Below, one piece after another: positions 5,954 through 6,520 of a DNA stretch of 6,520 bases. This DNA comes from JBAXTE01 sp038240835 (GTDB lineage: Bacteria > Bacteroidota > Bacteroidia > Bacteroidales > WCHB1-69): assembly GCA_038240835.1 (NCBI GenBank), contig JBBRGJ010000182.1, positions 1 to 6,520 of the forward strand, written 5' to 3'. A model generated the notes under the pieces. The model was not told where the DNA came from. It did not search any database and worked only from the letters and a program-made list of their open reading frames with translations. The translations under genes were made by a program, and so were the position numbers. The stretch's first letter is position 1. Each line of letters starts with the position of its first letter.

Positions 5954-6520
5954 ATGAAAAAAGGTTGCAGATACGGAACACATCGAGTAATTGAACCCCA
6001 AGGGACATTGCCACAACCGGCAATTAAGTTGGACAATACGATGGAGATTTATGATAATGAAATATTGATTGATGTAAAAACGCTCAATATTGATTCGGCA
6101 AGTTATACTCAAATTCGCAAAGGGTGTAAAGACGATGCCAGTAAGATGAAGGAGATGATTTTATCTATCGTTGCAGAGCGTGGAAAAATGCAAAATCCAG
6201 TTACTGGTTCGGGAGGTATGTTAATCGGTACCGTTCGCGAAATTGGAGAGAAATTTCCCAACAAAAAATTAAAAGTGGGTGACACCATTGCAACACTCGT
6301 TTCTTTATCACTTACTCCGTTGAAAATAAAGGAGATAAAACATATAGATGCCGAGCACGACCAAGTAGATGTAGATGCTCAAGCTATTTTGTTTGAAAGT
6401 GGAATTTATGCTATTCTTCCAAAAGATATGCCCGAAAAGTTGGCTTTAGCGGCATTGGATGTGGCTGGAGCTCCCGCTCAAGTAGATCGTTTGGTAAAAG
6501 AAGGTGATACCGTTTGTATC
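5954..6520 (+). CDS. kdd: 3,5-diaminohexanoate dehydrogenase paralogue, 3' end outside window
   Basis: The frame is open from ATG 5954 to the last base, giving 189 residues, which is a little over half of the roughly 345 expected. It starts MKKGCRYGTHRVIEP and keeps LPQPA, NPVTGSGGML, IATLVSLSLTPL, AILFESGIYA and ALDVAGAPAQ. A hand alignment with copy 1 gives about 124 identical of 192 positions, near 65%, spread over the whole length with two short gaps at the N-terminus and one inside. The cut falls just before the Rossmann glycine motif, so its state is unknown. There is no stop or frameshift, so it is not a visible pseudogene. It could be a second Kdd with a different cofactor or substrate isomer, or a partner subunit; the sequence does not decide. 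It has an A-rich leader and no Shine-Dalgarno sequence. Confidence 0.85.
   Translation, partial: MKKGCRYGTHRVIEPQGTLPQPAIKLDNTMEIYDNEILIDVKTLNIDSASYTQIRKGCKDDASKMKEMILSIVAERGKMQNPVTGSGGMLIGTVREIGEKFPNKKLKVGDTIATLVSLSLTPLKIKEIKHIDAEHDQVDVDAQAILFESGIYAILPKDMPEKLALAALDVAGAPAQVDRLVKEGDTVCI

Noticed and set aside
5852..6112. Minus-strand open frame of 86 codons
   Set aside because: It is the complement of the kdd copy 2 N-terminal coding region plus leader; the plus strand has strong homology with copy 1.

Overview
The window is an A+T-rich piece of a Bacteroidota-like genome carrying part of an anaerobic lysine-fermentation gene cluster. Three things point to Bacteroidota: A-rich leaders without Shine-Dalgarno sequences, a TAnnTTTG-type promoter before the second gene, and intergenic stem-loops of the GTCA-CTGAG / CTTCGA-CTCAG kind that I recall from that phylum. 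The genus cannot be told from the sequence. All six recognised genes lie on the + strand.

Layout. Positions 7-585 encode a UPF0158-family protein of unknown function, probably unrelated to the rest and followed by a possible weak terminator. A 374-base gap holds a 16-bp palindrome and the promoter. The catabolic genes follow: an AtoD-like CoA-transferase alpha subunit (960-1607), a class III aminotransferase best read as 3-aminobutyryl-CoA aminotransferase Kat (1827-3083), the 3-keto-5-aminohexanoate cleavage enzyme Kce (3353-4177), the 3,5-diaminohexanoate dehydrogenase Kdd (4429-5472), and a second Kdd paralogue cut by the window end (5954-6520).

How the genes work together. Lysine aminomutases, not in the window, would make 3,5-diaminohexanoate. 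Kdd deaminates it oxidatively to 5-amino-3-oxohexanoate. Kce condenses this with acetyl-CoA and cleaves it to acetoacetate and 3-aminobutyryl-CoA. The classical route then uses an ammonia lyase (Kal) to reach crotonyl-CoA; an aminotransferase in this place suggests the variant in which Kat converts 3-aminobutyryl-CoA to acetoacetyl-CoA. A CoA transferase would move CoA among the C4 acids, but only its alpha subunit is present here.

The unusual feature is the spacing. Gaps between the catabolic genes are 219-481 bases, not the few bases typical of an operon, and each holds repeats: a 9-mer/7-mer tandem array facing an inverted 9-mer array (1618-1788), a short array of the same 16-nt design (3093-3124), a stem-loop family (3174-3239 and decayed relatives at 5501-5845), a CTTAGTG repeat (4243-4276), and a GC-rich perfect palindrome flanked by direct repeats (4341-4391). 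I saw no tRNA, rRNA, CRISPR array, transposase or broken gene.
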